This document shows positions 1 through 8,287 of a stretch of 46,664 nucleotides of DNA, one piece after another. The first letter of the stretch is position 1. Each line of letters starts with the position of its first letter. Below the pieces are notes generated by a model that saw only the letters and a program-made list of their open reading frames with translations, ran no database searches and was not told the DNA's origin. This DNA is from Candidatus Zixiibacteriota bacterium (lineage in GTDB: Bacteria; Zixibacteria; MSB-5A5; RBG-16-43-9): the NCBI GenBank assembly GCA_022865345.1, contig JALHSU010000045.1:1-46664 (forward strand), read 5' to 3'. The translations under genes and the position numbers were made by a program.

Positions 1-1
1 T

Positions 2-481
2 TATGCCATGACCCAGAACAATCTCGGGAATGCATACAGAATCCTGGCAGAGGTTGAGGCTAAGGCTGAAAGCTGTAAAAAGGCAATCAAAGCCTGTGAG
101 GAAGCTCTTAAAGTCTATACTCTTAAACGTTTCCCTATGCAATATGCCGTGACCCAGAACAATCTCGGGAATGCATACAGAACCCTATCAGAGGTTGACG
201 CTAAAGCGTATAACTGCACAAAGGCAATCAAAGCCTGTGAGGAAGCTCTTAATGTCTATACTTTTGAACGCTTCTCAATGGATTATGCCATGACCCAGAA
301 CAATCTCGGGAATGCATACAGAACCCTGGCAGAGGTTGAGGCTAAGGCTGACAACTGTAAAAAGGCGATGAGAGCTTATGAAGAAGCACTTAAAGTATTT
401 ACTAAAGATGAATTTCCTGAAACTTACCCGTTAGTAGAGAGCAATCTTAGAAGATTAATTGATTTCTGTAAAAGTAAATGA
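2..481 (+). CDS. TPR-repeat protein, 3' part only
   Basis: The reading frame is open to the window edge, and the residues before the first ATG (Tyr-Ala) continue the repeat, so the gene starts outside the window. About three repeats of 47 residues are visible, each with 'TQNNLGNAYR.L.EVEAKA..C.KAI.A.EEALKVYT' spacing typical of tetratricopeptide-like helical hairpins. Such repeats are protein-interaction scaffolds; no catalytic domain is visible here. The units start at 8, 149 and 290, are 141 bp apart and stay very similar at the DNA level (the stretch from about 11 to 41 recurs almost unchanged), which suggests recent duplication. A TGA stop is at 479-481. The repeat type is clear; the cellular role is unknown. 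Confidence 0.8.
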   Translation, partial: YAMTQNNLGNAYRILAEVEAKAESCKKAIKACEEALKVYTLKRFPMQYAVTQNNLGNAYRTLSEVDAKAYNCTKAIKACEEALNVYTFERFSMDYAMTQNNLGNAYRTLAEVEAKADNCKKAMRAYEEALKVFTKDEFPETYPLVESNLRRLIDFCKSK

Positions 482-520
482 ATAACGACCTGCCAGACAA
501 AAAAGCAGATGACTATTTCC

Positions 521-599
521 GTCGGGTCAGGGGACACGACGGTCACGTGAGAAACTATTAAGTTAATCAAATTAAAAGGGCAGACACGGGGGTCTGCCC
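521..599. repeat. Intergenic palindromic repeats between convergent genes
   Basis: 521-546 is a slightly decayed copy of a CGTCGGGTCAGGGGACCCGA-type repeat also found at 8089 and 19831. 578-585 (GGGCAGAC) and 592-599 (GTCTGCCC) form an 8-bp hairpin. It lies between converging genes and could act as a bidirectional terminator, but no T-run follows on either side. Confidence 0.55.
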
Positions 600-613
600 C
601 CTACTCAATCCTG

Positions 614-2125
614 TTATGCGCAACCAACCTTGGGCACGGGACCGAGCTTGAAAAGATATGCTACCAGGTACACTACATCTGCAACTGTCACCTTGCAATC
701 CGCGTTCGCATCAGCTAATGTCAGGTCAGACGGCCTGGGACCTCTCTTGAAAAGAAAGTTTATCAGGAAGACCACGTCGGCTACAGTCACCAGCCCGTCG
801 TTATTCGCATCCCCATAAACGTTAGCCCCAGTTTTTACAAAGAAAAGTCCAGTCCTCTTTGCATCCCCCCTGTATAATGGCCAGTAAAGAAGGTTTTGAT
901 TATAAGAGCTGTTCCCCAATTCCCATACATAGACCAGCGAATCACCCTCACCAGCTACTAACTCTGCTTTGCCATCCCTGTCTAAGTCGCCCAGAGCTAA
1001 TGTGGAGTTAACCCAGTTGTTTAAAATAATGGGCCAGCCAGTAAGCAAAACACCGTTTTTATTCCAGGCGTAAATTCTACCCTCTGAAGTCCCGACCAAA
1101 ACCTCAGCCGAACTATCGTTGTTTATATCTGCTATTATGGGTGAGGAGATAATTTGACCTGTTACCTGAACTGGCCAGCCGGAAAGAAATGCCCCGTCTT
1201 TTTTTATCGCATAGACCTTGCCAGAATCGGTGCCTATCACCATGTCCTTAAATCCATCTCCATCCAGATCTCCGATTGCCGGAGAAGATAAGATCGATCC
1301 GACTAAGCTCTTTGGAAAGCCGGTAAGTGGACTTCCATTATTTTGTAAAACATATAGCTTTCCACCCAGATCACCAACTGCTATTTCCAATTTCCCATCA
1401 TCGTTCAGGTCGGCTAAAGCCGGAGAAGATAAATAGAAAGCATCTGTTCCAGTAAAGGGCCATCCGGAAACCAGAGTCCCATTTTTCTTGAAAGCATAAA
1501 CCTTGTGATCAGAACATGGTATTATGACTTCTCTGGCAGTATCCTGGTCAATATCCCCCAGAGCAGGAGAGGAAAAAATCGCCCCTTCAGTCTGGACTGG
1601 AAAACCAGACACTGGTGTGCCATCTCCGTTCCAGGCGTATAGTTTACCATCCAGCGAGCCAATCACTACTTCATCTTTTCCATCCTGGTCCAGATCACCT
1701 AAGGCTGGAGTGGAATAAAACATGTTTTCAGACGACACCGGAAAACCGGGGAGCAAAGTCCCGTTCCACTTCCAGGCATAAACTTTCATGTCCCAGGAGC
1801 CAATCACAACTTCTGAAACCCCATCTCCATCTAAATCTCCCAAAGCCGGAGAGGAAAAAAGTTTCCCTGCACACTGTTTTGGCCAACCAGGAACTAAACT
1901 GCCATCAGCTTTAAAAGCATATACCTTGTTATCGTATGAGCCTACCACTATCTCTAAATTCCCATCTGCGTCTATGTTGCCTATCACCGGGGAGGAAAAA
2001 ACCCTCTCCCCTGCTGATTTAGGCCAGCCGGTTTTAAGTGTAGGAACTCCAGATTGTGAAAAAGACTGTGAAGTCAAAATTAAAAAAAGACAAAGCAGTA
2101 TAATTGTTTGGGTTATCTTCAGCAT
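614..2125 (-). CDS. Secreted FG-GAP/VCBS-like repeat protein with dockerin-like C-terminus
   Basis: 503 residues. Residues 1-24 form a signal peptide (basic start, long hydrophobic core, SFSQS end). Residues about 28-410 hold eight repeats of roughly 46 residues, each with an Asp-rich loop such as GDLDGDG or GDLDQDG followed by E(V/I)VIGS..GK(V/L)YA(W/F). This is the calcium-binding FG-GAP/integrin-propeller pattern. Residues about 433-503 carry two dockerin-type halves (GDANNDG.VTVADVVFLINFLF and DANADCKVTVADVVYLVAYLF), ending in GCA. An AGGA about 9 nt upstream supports the ATG. I infer an extracellular or surface-anchored scaffold or adhesion protein; no enzymatic domain is visible. It resembles the next gene upstream (2255-3877) and is likely a paralogue. 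Confidence 0.85.
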   Translation of the reverse strand: MLKITQTIILLCLFLILTSQSFSQSGVPTLKTGWPKSAGERVFSSPVIGNIDADGNLEIVVGSYDNKVYAFKADGSLVPGWPKQCAGKLFSSPALGDLDGDGVSEVVIGSWDMKVYAWKWNGTLLPGFPVSSENMFYSTPALGDLDQDGKDEVVIGSLDGKLYAWNGDGTPVSGFPVQTEGAIFSSPALGDIDQDTAREVIIPCSDHKVYAFKKNGTLVSGWPFTGTDAFYLSSPALADLNDDGKLEIAVGDLGGKLYVLQNNGSPLTGFPKSLVGSILSSPAIGDLDGDGFKDMVIGTDSGKVYAIKKDGAFLSGWPVQVTGQIISSPIIADINNDSSAEVLVGTSEGRIYAWNKNGVLLTGWPIILNNWVNSTLALGDLDRDGKAELVAGEGDSLVYVWELGNSSYNQNLLYWPLYRGDAKRTGLFFVKTGANVYGDANNDGLVTVADVVFLINFLFKRGPRPSDLTLADANADCKVTVADVVYLVAYLFKLGPVPKVGCA

Positions 2126-2254
2126 ATTGTACGTCCTGATTTAGAATTTAGTCATCGAATACCTGCGTTACCCTTAAACGAGTTTGAGAGTGCCATCCCT
2201 CTTGTGTTTTCTTTTCATCTTCCTTTTTGCATCTTCCATTTTCCATTTTTTTAT

Positions 2255-3877
2255 TCATTTAGCACATCCAGATAAAGGCAGAGGTCCTCCCTTGAAAAGA
2301 TAATTCACCAGATAGACTATATCCGCGGTAGTTGTCTGGCAATCACGGTTAACATCGCCTGAGGCTAAAAAGTAAGGCTCAGGCCCTCCTTTAAAAAGAC
2401 AATTGACCAGAAAAACAACATCTGCGATTGTAACTTTATTATCCTGGTTTACGTCTCCCTTCACATACAACTGATTTTGATTGAAAAAAACGTAATTCTC
2501 CCGGTCCCAATTACTGACTGCCAGATCCTGTTTCAGTGAATATTTGTAATCGAATGAAACCTGAGAATCGGGAGCAACCTTAAAAGAAACCCAGCCTAAG
2601 GCTAAGCTATAGCAGTAGTCAGTTAAGGATAGAACATTACCGTCCGCCACTACCTTTTCCAGTTTATGAGCGGGATAGTGGCTCAAGTAGAAAACTTTTT
2701 TTGACCCGTCAGCCGGATGAGTCTCATTTTTTATTCTGACCAGACCATCTCCGTCCAAATCTGCCCAGACCATCTCCTCCACCACGCTTTCGTAAGCGAG
2801 ATTACAGGTCCAGGCAGGAGTTGTTCCCAAATTTCCCCCGCTATTTTCATACATCGTCGAATACCCCCACCACCTGCCAGCGGCTAAATCTTTATATCCA
2901 TCATTATTCACGTCGTAAAAGGATACTGCCGAACCATAACCATTGGTAGAGGAGACCCAATCAGGAATTGTATCTAAGATCCCGTTGTGATTCAGATAGA
3001 CTTCAAAATACCCGTTTCCGTATAGCTGGAAATTATTGGCTACAGCTAAGTCTAAATAACCGTCATTGTTCAAGTCTCCCCAGGCTAAGGTGTTCCCATC
3101 ATCTACGTTTTTAGACCTCCAGGAAGGAAAAGTTTCAATAGAGTCACCATAGTTTTTATATACCCTGATTCGTCCTTGTGAGCAGACAAAAGCTAAATCT
3201 AAATCCCCATCATTATCCACATCCCCCCAGTCCACATCATAGCATGCCCCGGAATCTCCAGAGACCCAGGAAGGAGTGGTCTCTAGGGCTCCGCTTTGAT
3301 TATAATAAATCCTATTCTTTTCGTTGAAATTGTTATAAGCCTCTCCGCAGGCAACTGCCAAATCCGGATACCCATCACCATCGGGATCTCCAAAAGCACA
3401 GGAGAAAGTATGCATCGAATCTGCAGACGACCAGATAGGTGAAGTGGAAAGAGAGCCGTTTACGTTGTCGTAAAGCTGAATAACTGTTTTCCCCCAGAAG
3501 GAGTTGATGTAGTTCGAGACTGCCAGCTCAGGATAACCATCCTTATCTATGTCCCCTAAAGCACAATGCCCGGAATATTCGGAATTAGCCGAGACCCAGC
3601 CAGCAGTGGTGTCTAACTTGCCATTATAATTGAAATAGACCAGATTAGGCTTTTTTGACATATCGTTCCCGTTCGAGATCACCAGGTCCAGAAACCCGTT
3701 CCCGTCAACATCCCCGAAAACCGCACCAGTAGAGTAATAATTTATCGAAGGTGCCCGCGACTCCAGAGAGCGCCAGGAAGGAGAGGTTTCCAGAGGTATG
3801 ACTGCAAAAACGGGCTGGAGGAAAAGGAGGAAACTCGCTATGATAACTGAATATCGATTCAACTGAAGCTTTAACAA
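2255..3877 (-). CDS. Secreted FG-GAP-like repeat protein with dockerin-like C-terminus
   Basis: I place the start at TTG (3875-3877): AAGGAG lies 5-6 nt upstream at 3883-3888, and this start gives a clean signal peptide (MLKLQLNRYSVIIASFLLF...). An in-frame ATG at 3899-3901 would put the Shine-Dalgarno site inside the gene. The product is 540 residues. Seven Asp-rich loops (GDVDGNG, GDIDKDG, GDPDGDG, GDVDNDG, GDLNNDG, YDVNNDG, ADLDGDG) separate W-rich strands, consistent with a seven-bladed propeller. A beta-rich linker of about 90 residues follows. The last 70 or so residues hold two dockerin-like repeats (GDVNQDN.VTIADVVFLVN, GDVNRDCQTTTADIVYLVN). Likely exported and calcium-binding; the ligand is unknown. 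Confidence 0.82.
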   Translation of the reverse strand: MLKLQLNRYSVIIASFLLFLQPVFAVIPLETSPSWRSLESRAPSINYYSTGAVFGDVDGNGFLDLVISNGNDMSKKPNLVYFNYNGKLDTTAGWVSANSEYSGHCALGDIDKDGYPELAVSNYINSFWGKTVIQLYDNVNGSLSTSPIWSSADSMHTFSCAFGDPDGDGYPDLAVACGEAYNNFNEKNRIYYNQSGALETTPSWVSGDSGACYDVDWGDVDNDGDLDLAFVCSQGRIRVYKNYGDSIETFPSWRSKNVDDGNTLAWGDLNNDGYLDLAVANNFQLYGNGYFEVYLNHNGILDTIPDWVSSTNGYGSAVSFYDVNNDGYKDLAAGRWWGYSTMYENSGGNLGTTPAWTCNLAYESVVEEMVWADLDGDGLVRIKNETHPADGSKKVFYLSHYPAHKLEKVVADGNVLSLTDYCYSLALGWVSFKVAPDSQVSFDYKYSLKQDLAVSNWDRENYVFFNQNQLYVKGDVNQDNKVTIADVVFLVNCLFKGGPEPYFLASGDVNRDCQTTTADIVYLVNYLFKGGPLPLSGCAK

Positions 3878-3912
3878 ATTATCTCCTTTTTGTTGGAACA
3901 TTTATAAACCAC

Positions 3913-4025
3913 AGACGCATTCAATGCGTCTTTACTGCTCTAAAAAAAAAACCATTTTGTAGGGGCGAGGTTTCCTCGCCCTTGTGCCTTACTGATTTGG
4001 GCTGGGGAACCCAACCCCTACAAAA
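3913..4025. repeat. Two palindromic elements upstream of the FG-GAP gene
   Basis: 3913-3931 is AGACGCAT, 3 nt, ATGCGTCT, a member of the GTAGAGACGCAT family (other copies at 11366, 20587 and 32620). 3955-3965 (TTTTGTAGGGG) and 4015-4025 (CCCCTACAAAA) are perfect 11-bp terminal inverted repeats around a 49-bp core that itself contains GCGAGG/CCTCGC. This is the longest-armed member of the GTAGGGG family in the window. Confidence 0.7.
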
Positions 4026-4030
4026 AACAA

Positions 4031-6865
4031 TTACTTTAAAAGAACCATCCTCTTTGAAATAGAATTATCCCCGACTTTCAATCTATAGAAATAAACCCCG
4101 CTGGCAACTTTTCTACCTGCATCGTCCTTCCCATCCCAGATTACCTTATAATTACCCGGCAGTCTATTTTCATCCACCAGAGTCTTGACTCTTTCCCCCT
4201 TGATATTATAGATAGTCAGGGTGGTGTGGAGTGGTCCCTTGAACGTTGAACCTTGAACCCTTAAACTGAAGGCAATGGAGGTTATGGGGTTAAAGGGATT
4301 CGGATAATTCTGCCCCAGATCAAAGGCCACTGGTCGAGTTGCTTCTTCTTCTTGAACACTGGTCTGCCTGTATTTTATCGTATTGGCGAAAATATCAAAC
4401 CCATCTCCGGGAGTCCGGTTATCTACCCAGGCAGTGTAAATATTGGGAGGGGATAAAGCCACATCCGGGCTGAAATGAAGAGCATTCGTCAGGTCATTGT
4501 CAACTACGGAGTTTCCTCCAGAAGGAAGACCTTCATTGAAGTAATAGACCTGAGAATAGATCTGCGGACTGCCGGAACGGTAGTCAGTCCAGACCACCAC
4601 GAAAAAGGTATCATCATCAATTGAGACCGAGGGTTCAGCCGGTGTTCCTGCAGGGTCGTTGACCAGAAAATTATTCCCCAGGGGAGTCCCTGAGCTGGAA
4701 TATCTCTGAGCATAAAGATTGTTCTTTGTTCCGTCAAGCTGAATCCAGGCAAGAACCATATTCCCCTTACTGTTCACGCTAAAATCAAAATCTCTCTGAA
4801 TTGCGTTCAAAGAATCAGTATAGGATGCGAAATTCGAGCCTGTCTTTCCGCCTGAGGAATTGTACCTCTGCAAATAGATTTTTTCCTGCGAGTTTCTTTT
4901 GTCATACCAGGCAACTGTAAAATTGCCTGAGCTGTCCATTCCTACTTTTGGATTCAGATGGTCAACAGCTTGCAGATCATCGTTCACCTTAAAACTGGTA
5001 TCAACCGGGCTGCCGCTGCTATTGTATGGACGGGCATAAATATTCTTTATTCCGGATTGGGTAACAGACCACGCTATTATCGATTTTCCATCATAGGATT
5101 TGGCGCAGGCTGGGGAATTATTCAGGGTCGTGGAGTTGTTCACCTGAAAATTGGTATCCACAGGATTACCTGAAGGATCGAATCTCTGGGCATAGATATT
5201 CAAGCCGGCTCTGAAATCCTGCCAGACTGCCAGTATGTTCCTGGAGCCGTCAGTTGCTAAATCAGGCTGGGCGCAGGGGGCAGAAGAGTTATTGGTATCA
5301 ACTCTCCGATCAGAAAAGATCAGATCCCCGAAACGGGAGTATTTTTTTAAATAGATGTCGCCATATCCATTTCTGTAATCAGTCCAGGCAAGGATGAAGT
5401 TCTTATCCAGGTCCTTCGCGATTGCTGGCTCGTTCTGTATAGCCCCGGTTGAATCGTCATTCAGTTTAAAATTCGTGCCTGAAAGAGTCCCGGAGATTAC
5501 CCTCTGAGAATAGATATCATAGCTTTTTCCTCTGTGATCGCTCCAGACTGAGGTAAAATCACCGTTCACTCTCACTGAAAGGGCTGGATTGTCTTTGAAT
5601 CCCTGCACCCCGTTGTCGCTCAGCTTGGTATTGGAGCCGATGGCTGTGCCTGTTGAGTCATATTTCTGGAAGTAAATCGCAGGCTCATTTCTGTAATCCC
5701 CCCAGACTATAGCATAATTTTTCATAGTGTCCGAATCGATTTTCGGCTCCCAGTGCTGAGCAGACCCGGTATCTGAGTTGACCTTAAATGGAGAAGTCTT
5801 GGGATTTCCTGAAGAATCAAAAAGTCGAGCATAGATGTTGACTTTTCCTCCCCTGGTGTCTACCCAAGTTATCATGAAGTCTCCGTTCACCCTCTTTGTC
5901 ATAGAAGGAGAATACTGATCTTCGCTCAGCGAATCTATGTTAGCTAAGACATTACCGCCTGCAGCAGCACCTGAGGAATCGTACCTCTGAAAATAGATAT
6001 CAGCATCTAAGTCTCGATAATCCTCCCAGGCAATTACAAATCGACCATTTTTGTCAAAAGAGACTGAAGGTGATTTGGGTGGAGCAATCCCGACCTGGCT
6101 GTTGACCTTGAAGCTCGGACCAAGAGGATTTCCAGAGGAATTGTATCTTCTGGCATAAAGATTATTTCCTGAGCTTATATCCACCCAGGCAGTTACAAAG
6201 CTTCCATCAGTGAAAGATTTCACTTTAGGTTCAAAAGCGCTGTTAGGAATATTGCTGTCGTTTATCCTGAAGGTATCCCCCGCAGTCGAAAGATCAGGAG
6301 AATATCTTTGACCATAGATGTTCAGCTCAGCACCATCCACCCAGACCAGGACGAGATTGCTGTCCAGTGTCCTGCAAATAGATGGCTCTAATTGATCCGT
6401 ATGCCGACTATCCGCAACAATTTTAAGATTAGTGCCAATTATTGTCCCTGATGAGTTGATTTTCTGGCTGAATATATCCCAGTCCCCGTTTCTCTCATCC
6501 TGCCACACGGTGACGAAGCTACCGTCTTTAAACAAAGCTATATCCGGCCTGCGCTGAGAAAAAGTGGCTGAATAGTTCTCTTCATTAACTCTGAAATCCC
6601 CGAGCAGTGAAGTAGCTTTGGAGTTTCCCGCAGGAAGCAAAGGAGAAACAGGTTTCAAACCTGCCCCTGCGAAATTATGGATGAATTCATCCTGATTCAA
6701 TCTTTGTCGTAAAATGTTCAGAGAGGTAAACCCTGAATTTTCCAGATTTGCCCTGCTTTCCAAAAGGGTTTTATAATAACTCGATTTACTGACCTCAGTA
6801 GTCCAGGCTGTTGAGGTGGAAAGCAAGAGAAGGATAAGAAAAAAGGCAAGGTTTAACTTTTTCAT
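4031..6865 (-). CDS. Large secreted repeat protein with FlgD/T9SS-type C-terminal domain
   Basis: 944 residues. Signal peptide at 1-21. From about residue 95 to 830 there are fourteen repeats of roughly 50 residues with the pattern 'W.D.R.G..(D/N)IY.QRY.SSG...G..FKVN'. Fourteen blades would fit two seven-bladed propellers (inference). Residues about 850-944 match the FlgD-like/type IX sorting domain: NYPNPFNP, IYNIKGERVKTLVD, WDGKDDAGRKVASGVYFYRL and a basic end. Such tails direct secretion across the outer membrane in Bacteroidetes; whether this host has a type IX system cannot be judged here. GGAG lies about 8 nt before the ATG, and a promoter lies at 6942-6969. The sorting domain contains a repeat-derived insertion (see 4239-4260). 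Confidence 0.85.
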   Translation of the reverse strand: MKKLNLAFFLILLLLSTSTAWTTEVSKSSYYKTLLESRANLENSGFTSLNILRQRLNQDEFIHNFAGAGLKPVSPLLPAGNSKATSLLGDFRVNEENYSATFSQRRPDIALFKDGSFVTVWQDERNGDWDIFSQKINSSGTIIGTNLKIVADSRHTDQLEPSICRTLDSNLVLVWVDGAELNIYGQRYSPDLSTAGDTFRINDSNIPNSAFEPKVKSFTDGSFVTAWVDISSGNNLYARRYNSSGNPLGPSFKVNSQVGIAPPKSPSVSFDKNGRFVIAWEDYRDLDADIYFQRYDSSGAAAGGNVLANIDSLSEDQYSPSMTKRVNGDFMITWVDTRGGKVNIYARLFDSSGNPKTSPFKVNSDTGSAQHWEPKIDSDTMKNYAIVWGDYRNEPAIYFQKYDSTGTAIGSNTKLSDNGVQGFKDNPALSVRVNGDFTSVWSDHRGKSYDIYSQRVISGTLSGTNFKLNDDSTGAIQNEPAIAKDLDKNFILAWTDYRNGYGDIYLKKYSRFGDLIFSDRRVDTNNSSAPCAQPDLATDGSRNILAVWQDFRAGLNIYAQRFDPSGNPVDTNFQVNNSTTLNNSPACAKSYDGKSIIAWSVTQSGIKNIYARPYNSSGSPVDTSFKVNDDLQAVDHLNPKVGMDSSGNFTVAWYDKRNSQEKIYLQRYNSSGGKTGSNFASYTDSLNAIQRDFDFSVNSKGNMVLAWIQLDGTKNNLYAQRYSSSGTPLGNNFLVNDPAGTPAEPSVSIDDDTFFVVVWTDYRSGSPQIYSQVYYFNEGLPSGGNSVVDNDLTNALHFSPDVALSPPNIYTAWVDNRTPGDGFDIFANTIKYRQTSVQEEEATRPVAFDLGQNYPNPFNPITSIAFSLRVQGSTFKGPLHTTLTIYNIKGERVKTLVDENRLPGNYKVIWDGKDDAGRKVASGVYFYRLKVGDNSISKRMVLLK
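4239..4260 (-). repeat. TTGAAC tandem repeat inside the sorting domain
   Basis: TTGAAC occurs three times at 7-bp spacing (plus-strand reading). It lies in frame in the FlgD-like domain, around residues 869-876, between the strand 'IAFSLR' and 'TLTIYN', and lengthens the loop between two otherwise adjacent conserved strands. Confidence 0.5.
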
Positions 6866-6941
6866 AATCTTCTCCTTTTTTTAATAGAGAAATCGGCTCT
6901 TTTCCACCGATTCTTAATTCAGAACTCCCCCTACCCATATA

Positions 6942-6969
6942 AATATACCCCTTTTTTGATTTACGTCAA
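6942..6969 (-). promoter_or_regulatory. Sigma-70-type promoter for the 944-residue secreted protein
   Basis: On the minus strand, TTGACG (6964-6969), a 16-bp spacer and TATATT (6942-6947). The -10 box lies about 77 bp before the ATG at 6865. Confidence 0.6.
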
Positions 6970-7081
6970 CCCCAAAATGGATATTGGAAGGCTCAAAATC
7001 TCGAAAAAAGTGCAAGGAGTACGGATGCTTCTCCCTCAAACAAGTTTGAGGGTGCCACCCTACCGTAGGTTTCAGAGGAAT

Positions 7082-7233
7082 GGGAGGGGACCCCCGTAGG
7101 GGATTTCGCTTAACTCAACAAGCCCCTCCCCTACTTTTCTTCGCTGCATCACCCTGCCGAGATCTCGTAGGGGCGTATTGCAGTTCGACCGGCTCACTGC
7201 TCTGAGCGAAGTCGAAGAGCAATACGCCCCTAC
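7082..7233. repeat. Two adjacent GTAGGGG-family elements
   Basis: 7082-7134 begins GGGAGGGGAC and ends CCCCTCCCCTAC, with a core containing 'ATTTCGC' and 'CTCAACAAG'; a near-copy lies at 22375-22428. 7167-7180 (GTAGGGGCGTATTG) pairs perfectly with 7220-7233. Its inner 'GGCTCACTGCTCTGAGC' core is shared with the element at 16039-16108. Confidence 0.7.
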
Positions 7234-7285
7234 TTTTAAAAAAACTGGAAGGCTGAAGCCTTCCGCTACGCTCGCTTGAAGGTTT

Positions 7286-7318
7286 TCATTCGTCATCCGT
7301 CATTCGTTATCCGTCATT
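7286..7318. repeat. TCATTCGTCATCCG tandem repeat at the end of rdgB
   Basis: Short tandem TCATTCG/TCATCCG units. A second copy is at 23352-23378, again next to a gene end. On the minus strand it overlaps the last codons and stop region of rdgB. Confidence 0.6.
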
Positions 7319-7959
7319 AATCTTTTTATTAACTCTTTTGCCTTTCTGAAAGCTATCCCTCTATGACTTACCCTGTTTTTTTCCTCCTGTGAAAGTTGGG
7401 CAAATGTCTTCCCCAATTCTGTGTCATAGAAAACCGGGTCATAACCAAAACCGTTTTTCCCGATTTCTTTGTCTGTGATAATTCCTTTGACTTTCCCTTC
7501 GACTATCCTTACGTCGTCTTGACTCAAAGCTAAAGCCACCACACATCTGAAAGCCGCGCCTCTCTTCTCCTCAGGAATCCCTTTCAAAAGACCCAGTAGT
7601 TTTACGTTATTATCTTTATATGTGCACCCCGGTCCTGCGAACCTGGCAGAAACTACTCCGGGAGCACCATTCAAAGCATCAACTTCCAGACCTGAATCGT
7701 CAGCTAATGCAGGTATTCCAGTAGCATTATATACTGCCACAGCTTTAATAATCGCGTTCTCCTGCATTGTTTTCCCGGTCTCTTCGACCTCAGGCACATT
7801 CGGGAAATCTTTCAAAGTGAGAATTTCTAACTTCTGAGCCGCAATATTAGTGCTTGTCAGGTCCCTCGACCTGGCAAGGTCATACTCTGTCGATTGAGAT
7901 AGAATTTTCTGGATCTCTTCTATCTTATGCTGATTGTGGGTAGCTAAGATTAGTTTCAT
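7300..7959 (-). CDS. rdgB: XTP/dITP pyrophosphatase (RdgB/HAM1 family)
   Basis: 219 residues, slightly longer than the usual ~200. It hydrolyses non-canonical purine triphosphates (dITP, XTP) to monophosphates in the cytoplasm, keeping them out of DNA. Family signatures: ATHNQHKIEEI at the N-terminus (nucleotide binding), LADDSGLEVDALNGAPGV with the metal-binding/catalytic Asp pair, FGYDPVF, and SHRGIAFRKA near the C-terminus. No strong Shine-Dalgarno is visible. The final residues (MTDNE) and stop come from the repeat at 7286-7318, so the C-terminus has probably been extended by it. Single gene between repeat clusters. Confidence 0.95.
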   Translation of the reverse strand: MKLILATHNQHKIEEIQKILSQSTEYDLARSRDLTSTNIAAQKLEILTLKDFPNVPEVEETGKTMQENAIIKAVAVYNATGIPALADDSGLEVDALNGAPGVVSARFAGPGCTYKDNNVKLLGLLKGIPEEKRGAAFRCVVALALSQDDVRIVEGKVKGIITDKEIGKNGFGYDPVFYDTELGKTFAQLSQEEKNRVSHRGIAFRKAKELIKRLMTDNE

Positions 7960-7978
7960 CTACGACTTTGCTGTGTTG

Positions 7979-8252
7979 GTAGGGGCGACCCGGCGGGTCG
8001 CCCCTACACCTTCAAACCTTTAAATCGGTAGAACAGACGTTCTTGTTTGTTCACTACCTCAGACTGAATTCCTTTTTCGTTTTTTTTTCGTCGGGTCAGG
8101 GGACCCGACGGGCACATTCTACCTGTCAGACAGGAATGTCTGACCTACCCTTGCACTTAGACCGTCATTGCGAGTCCGCCCGCAGGCGGACGAAGCAATC
8201 CATTCACTGTGGAGAGATTGCTTCGTCGGTCAAATGACCTCCTCGCAATGAC
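7979..8252. repeat. Repeat cluster between murI and rdgB
   Basis: Four elements in a row. 7979-7991 and 7995-8007 form a perfect 13-bp GTAGGGGCGACCC palindrome. 8089-8114 is the CGTCGGGTCAGGGGACCCGA repeat, followed by GTCAGACA/TGTCTGAC at 8125-8144; the same pair recurs in the same order at 19831-19885. 8164-8252 starts GTCATTGCGAG and ends CTCGCAATGAC, with CGAAGCAATC/GATTGCTTCG inside; that is the widespread 'GTCATTGCGAG' MITE-like repeat known from many bacterial genomes. No gene is seen between 7960 and 8287. Confidence 0.75.
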
Positions 8253-8287
8253 AGATTAAATTCTGTCAGGAGAAACGGTCACGGTTT

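Larger units (their letters stand above)
6866..7299. other. 434-bp intergenic region: promoter plus repeat cluster, no gene
   Basis: The first 104 bp hold the leader and promoter of the 944-residue protein. The rest is a stack of repeats: CCCTCAAAC/GTTTGAGGG near 7033-7052; 7082-7134 (repeated at 22375-22428); 7167-7233; a GGAAGGCT/AGCCTTCC palindrome near 7250; and the TCATTCGTCATCCG repeat at 7286-7318. An open frame at 7072-7296 on the minus strand consists of these repeats and is not a credible gene. Confidence 0.7.

Noticed and set aside
7072-7296. 74-residue minus-strand ORF
   Set aside because: Composed almost wholly of palindromic repeats shared with other intergenic places; no family pattern.
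7979-8252. CRISPR array
   Set aside because: The repeats are different palindromes at irregular distance, not identical direct repeats with uniform spacers; no cas genes in the window.
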